From contig CANRJU010000135.1 in NCBI GenBank assembly GCA_947631075.1, positions 1-7,013 of the forward strand: 7,013 bases of DNA, given 5' to 3'. The DNA is from an uncultured Lachnospiraceae bacterium (GTDB taxonomy: Bacteria > Bacillota > Clostridia > Lachnospirales > Lachnospiraceae). A model generated the notes under the pieces. It did no database searches and was not told where the DNA came from. It worked only from the letters and a program-made list of their open reading frames with translations. A program made the translations under genes and the position numbers. Positions 5,239-7,013 of this stretch are shown piece after piece; position 1 is the first letter of the stretch; each line of letters begins with the position of its first letter.

Positions 5239-5299
5239 TCCCCTGCCCTCTGCGATACATGCGGCTGATTTTTGGTGTGCCGACCGCACGGGCGGGGGA
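5239..5299. other. GC-rich hairpin between secreted-protein and lipoprotein genes
   Basis: TCCCCTGCCC (5239-5248) pairs with GGGCGGGGGA (5290-5299), 10 pairs including one U-G, and TGCGG (5260-5264) pairs with CCGCA (5284-5288) inside it. Only TGTTTTG follows, so it is a poor terminator. It might act as a partial terminator or processing site giving more of the upstream than of the downstream message. Confidence 0.4.
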
Positions 5300-5344
5300 A
5301 CTGTTTTGACAGTATAGATATTTATTTATAAGCAGGTGATTTTT

Positions 5345-6601
5345 ATGAAGATAGGGAGCAAAAAGATACTCTCGCTGCTTCTTGCATCCTCGATTCTGTG
5401 CCTGTGCTCCTGTGGGGGCGGGGCAGAATCGGAGACGGCAGGGGGAGGACGGACTTCCTTCACGGAGGAGGAGCTGGAGAGCGGGCACGCCTCGTTCCAG
5501 ATGGAGGAGAACCTTGCGGTGGACGCGGACATCTCGCCACGGGAGGACTATGAGAAAAGCTATGCCACTTATTATGTGAAGATATTCTGTGAGACGGATG
5601 AGGGGGAAAGCGCGGAGCAGTTTAAAAAGTCCCCCACCCTGTTCCGCCGCACGCAGGAAGAATGGCAGGAGGCGCTAGAGGCTCTGGAGCCGGGAGCGTT
5701 CAGGGAGCAGGGCTTCACTTTGAAAAACAGGCAGATCCATCAGAAGTATAAGGGAGACAACGGAAGGACCTATCGTTTTCAGGGGGACTGGGGCGGCATG
5801 CAGAAGGGGCTTCCCTACAGTTCGCCCTTCTATTGCGCATGGGTCTGGTTTAAGATGAAGGAAAGGCCGGATATGGATGTCGAATACGCAATCCGTCAGG
5901 CAGTCCCGATGTCCGGGCGCAACAATGACCTGTCCTTTCTGGAGGATCCGGAAGAACAGGCAGGGAAGTTCCGGGAATTTCTGGAGGCGCTCACCGGGCG
6001 GAAGGTCCATGAGAGGTACAACCTGGTGCCGGTCGGCAAAAAGAACCGGGAGCTGCTTGTGGAGAACGGCCGGGAGAGCAGCGCGGGAGGGGAGCACGCC
6101 CTTTTTGAGCTCTATTATGATCTGGACGGCCTCCCGATCTATGATATCGGGCTAAATTACAGGCTGGATCCCGACAAGGAGATGGACGATCTGTGCTACT
6201 GGGCAGATTTGGGAAAGGAAACCCTGTTACCGCAATCCGAACGTGTGCAGAATTTCCGCGTGGACGCCGACGGGATTACGGAAATCGACGTCACCGATTT
6301 TCGGGAAGCGGGGGACGTCTGCCAGAAGGAGGCGCCCGTCATAGGCCCGAATGAGGTGCTCGCGAAAATAAAGGACTACTATGAAGGGCGGATCCTGGCT
6401 TCCCCGCGCCTGATATCGGATCTGTCGCTGGTCTATACCGGCTATTTCTCTGACGGGTCAGAGGGCATCGTGAAGCCTGTGTACCTGCCGGTCTGGGACG
6501 TGACCGTGTACAGCATGGAAGAACAGGGCACGGTAAGGTACGAGTTTGTATATGACGCCCACACCGGAGAGGTGCTGAAGGAGGAAAAGGCATGGGGATG
6601 A
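5345..6601 (+). CDS. Lipoprotein with a PepSY-like C-terminal region, function unknown
   Basis: The 418-residue product starts with a lipoprotein signal: basic KIGSKK, hydrophobic ILSLLLASSILCL and a lipobox-like LCSC, with C23 the likely lipidated residue. An acidic, Gly/Glu-rich linker follows (about 24-60). The large outer part has no membrane segment. Its end reads like a PepSY or YpeB-type repeat: a helix with VLAKIKDYYEG (about 338-348), then YLPVWDVTVYS (about 380-390) and YEFVYDAHTGEVL (about 399-411), where the final D-x-x-TGEVL is the typical signature. PepSY regions often inhibit proteases or sense envelope state. The ATG at 5345 is preferred over a GTG at 5336 because AGGTG at 5334-5338 then gives normal spacing. 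Function is inferred only from location and fold hints; immunity or sensing for the adjacent secreted protein is possible. Confidence 0.8.
   Translation: MKIGSKKILSLLLASSILCLCSCGGGAESETAGGGRTSFTEEELESGHASFQMEENLAVDADISPREDYEKSYATYYVKIFCETDEGESAEQFKKSPTLFRRTQEEWQEALEALEPGAFREQGFTLKNRQIHQKYKGDNGRTYRFQGDWGGMQKGLPYSSPFYCAWVWFKMKERPDMDVEYAIRQAVPMSGRNNDLSFLEDPEEQAGKFREFLEALTGRKVHERYNLVPVGKKNRELLVENGRESSAGGEHALFELYYDLDGLPIYDIGLNYRLDPDKEMDDLCYWADLGKETLLPQSERVQNFRVDADGITEIDVTDFREAGDVCQKEAPVIGPNEVLAKIKDYYEGRILASPRLISDLSLVYTGYFSDGSEGIVKPVYLPVWDVTVYSMEEQGTVRYEFVYDAHTGEVLKEEKAWG
6578..6584 (+). promoter_or_regulatory. Ribosome binding site inside the lipoprotein gene end
   Basis: AAGGAGG lies 7 nt before the ATG at 6592 and selects that start over ATG 6598. 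It sits within the lipoprotein's last codons. Confidence 0.75.
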
Positions 6602-7013
6602 ATGTTATGATGAGGAGGGCGGCAGGGAGGCTCGTCTGGGAGAGCGGGCGGTGGCTGTCGGCGGGGAAGCTCCTGCTGGTGTCCGTGCTCACCGCGCTGT
6701 GCGCCGCAGCGGATTTCTGTTCAGGGTATGCTGTCGTCATGAAGGGCATAAGGAACCTGTCGGGAAGCGTTCTCAGGAATTTCATGTCGACGTCGGGGAT
6801 AATCGAGAATGTCGGCCTGTGCCTGGCCATGTTCCTGGGGAGCGGTCTGTATGCGAGGGATTATGAATCGGGAGCCGTCTGCCCGCGCGTCCAGCGGATG
6901 GGAATGGCGCGCTATGCGGGCCTCAGGGTATGGCAGACCGTGTCGTCCTCGTTCATATCCGGATGCCTCGGACTGCTCCTTATGTTCCTGATGCTGTCCG
7001 CGGCCCTCGGCAT
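6592..7013 (+). CDS. ABC-2-type transporter permease-like membrane protein, N-terminal part (runs off the right edge)
   Basis: The frame is open for 140 codons from the ATG at 6592 to the edge. Membrane segments appear at about 26-45, 68-86 and 115-139. Between the second and third is GLYARDYESGAVCPRVQRMG (85-104) followed by MARYAGLRVW (105-114). Such a D-Y-x-x-G loop followed by an R-x-G...Y segment is typical of ABC-2 family permeases, which move drugs, peptides or polysaccharides with a separate ATPase. The gene overlaps the lipoprotein stop by 10 nt, so the two are co-translated. An ATPase gene would be expected nearby outside the window. The family is inferred from pattern and topology only. 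Confidence 0.65.
   Translation, partial: MGMNVMMRRAAGRLVWESGRWLSAGKLLLVSVLTALCAAADFCSGYAVVMKGIRNLSGSVLRNFMSTSGIIENVGLCLAMFLGSGLYARDYESGAVCPRVQRMGMARYAGLRVWQTVSSSFISGCLGLLLMFLMLSAALG

Noticed and set aside
5306..5332. Perfect TTGACA with TATAAG 15 nt downstream before the lipoprotein gene
   Set aside because: The spacer is short and the start would fall near 5339, after the ribosome binding site at 5334-5338, so the message would lack it.

Overview
The window looks like chromosomal DNA of a low-to-mid GC anaerobic Bacillota, most likely a Lachnospiraceae or related Clostridia. This is inferred from strong AAGGAGG-type ribosome binding sites, AT-rich intergenic DNA, an ECF-type sigma factor paired with a DUF4367 protein, a DUF6033-like protein and a BlaR1/MecR1-type M56 protease. 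No rRNA, tRNA, CRISPR array, transposase or integrase is visible.

Left part (1-2457, all minus strand): the N-terminal 130 residues of a histidine-kinase-like protein that runs off the left edge; a DUF6033-like cytoplasmic protein (571-1110) closed by a clear intrinsic terminator (521-555); and a membrane M56 metallopeptidase (1207-2457) with an intact HExxH motif but no BlaI/MecI repressor beside it.

Middle (2458-3912): a divergent control region with a perfect 10-bp inverted repeat (2551-2560 / 2573-2582). It carries a good plus-strand promoter and a weaker minus-strand one on the same bases. It leads rightward into an ECF-like sigma factor (2666-3214) overlapping by 4 nt a single-pass DUF4367 protein (3211-3912), a likely anti-sigma factor. 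Protease, sigma factor and putative anti-sigma factor may form one envelope-sensing circuit; this is inference.

Right part (3913-7013, plus strand): two small secreted proteins (4039-4470 and 4787-5212), a lipoprotein with a PepSY-like end (5345-6601), and the start of a membrane protein resembling an ABC-2 transporter permease (6592 to the edge), overlapping the lipoprotein gene by 10 nt. The layout suggests a secreted-factor or envelope-stress module, but neither small protein belongs to a family I recognise.

The most notable non-coding element is at 4597-4741. Three nested, near-perfect inverted repeats there predict a three-way-junction RNA of about 145 nt directly upstream of the second secreted-protein gene. 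It is either a structured leader/small RNA or a small non-autonomous mobile element. Other unexplained structure includes an 18-bp palindrome in the leader of the first secreted-protein gene (3998-4015), an 11-bp tandem repeat in the kinase promoter (451-472), and a GC-rich hairpin between the second secreted protein and the lipoprotein (5239-5299).
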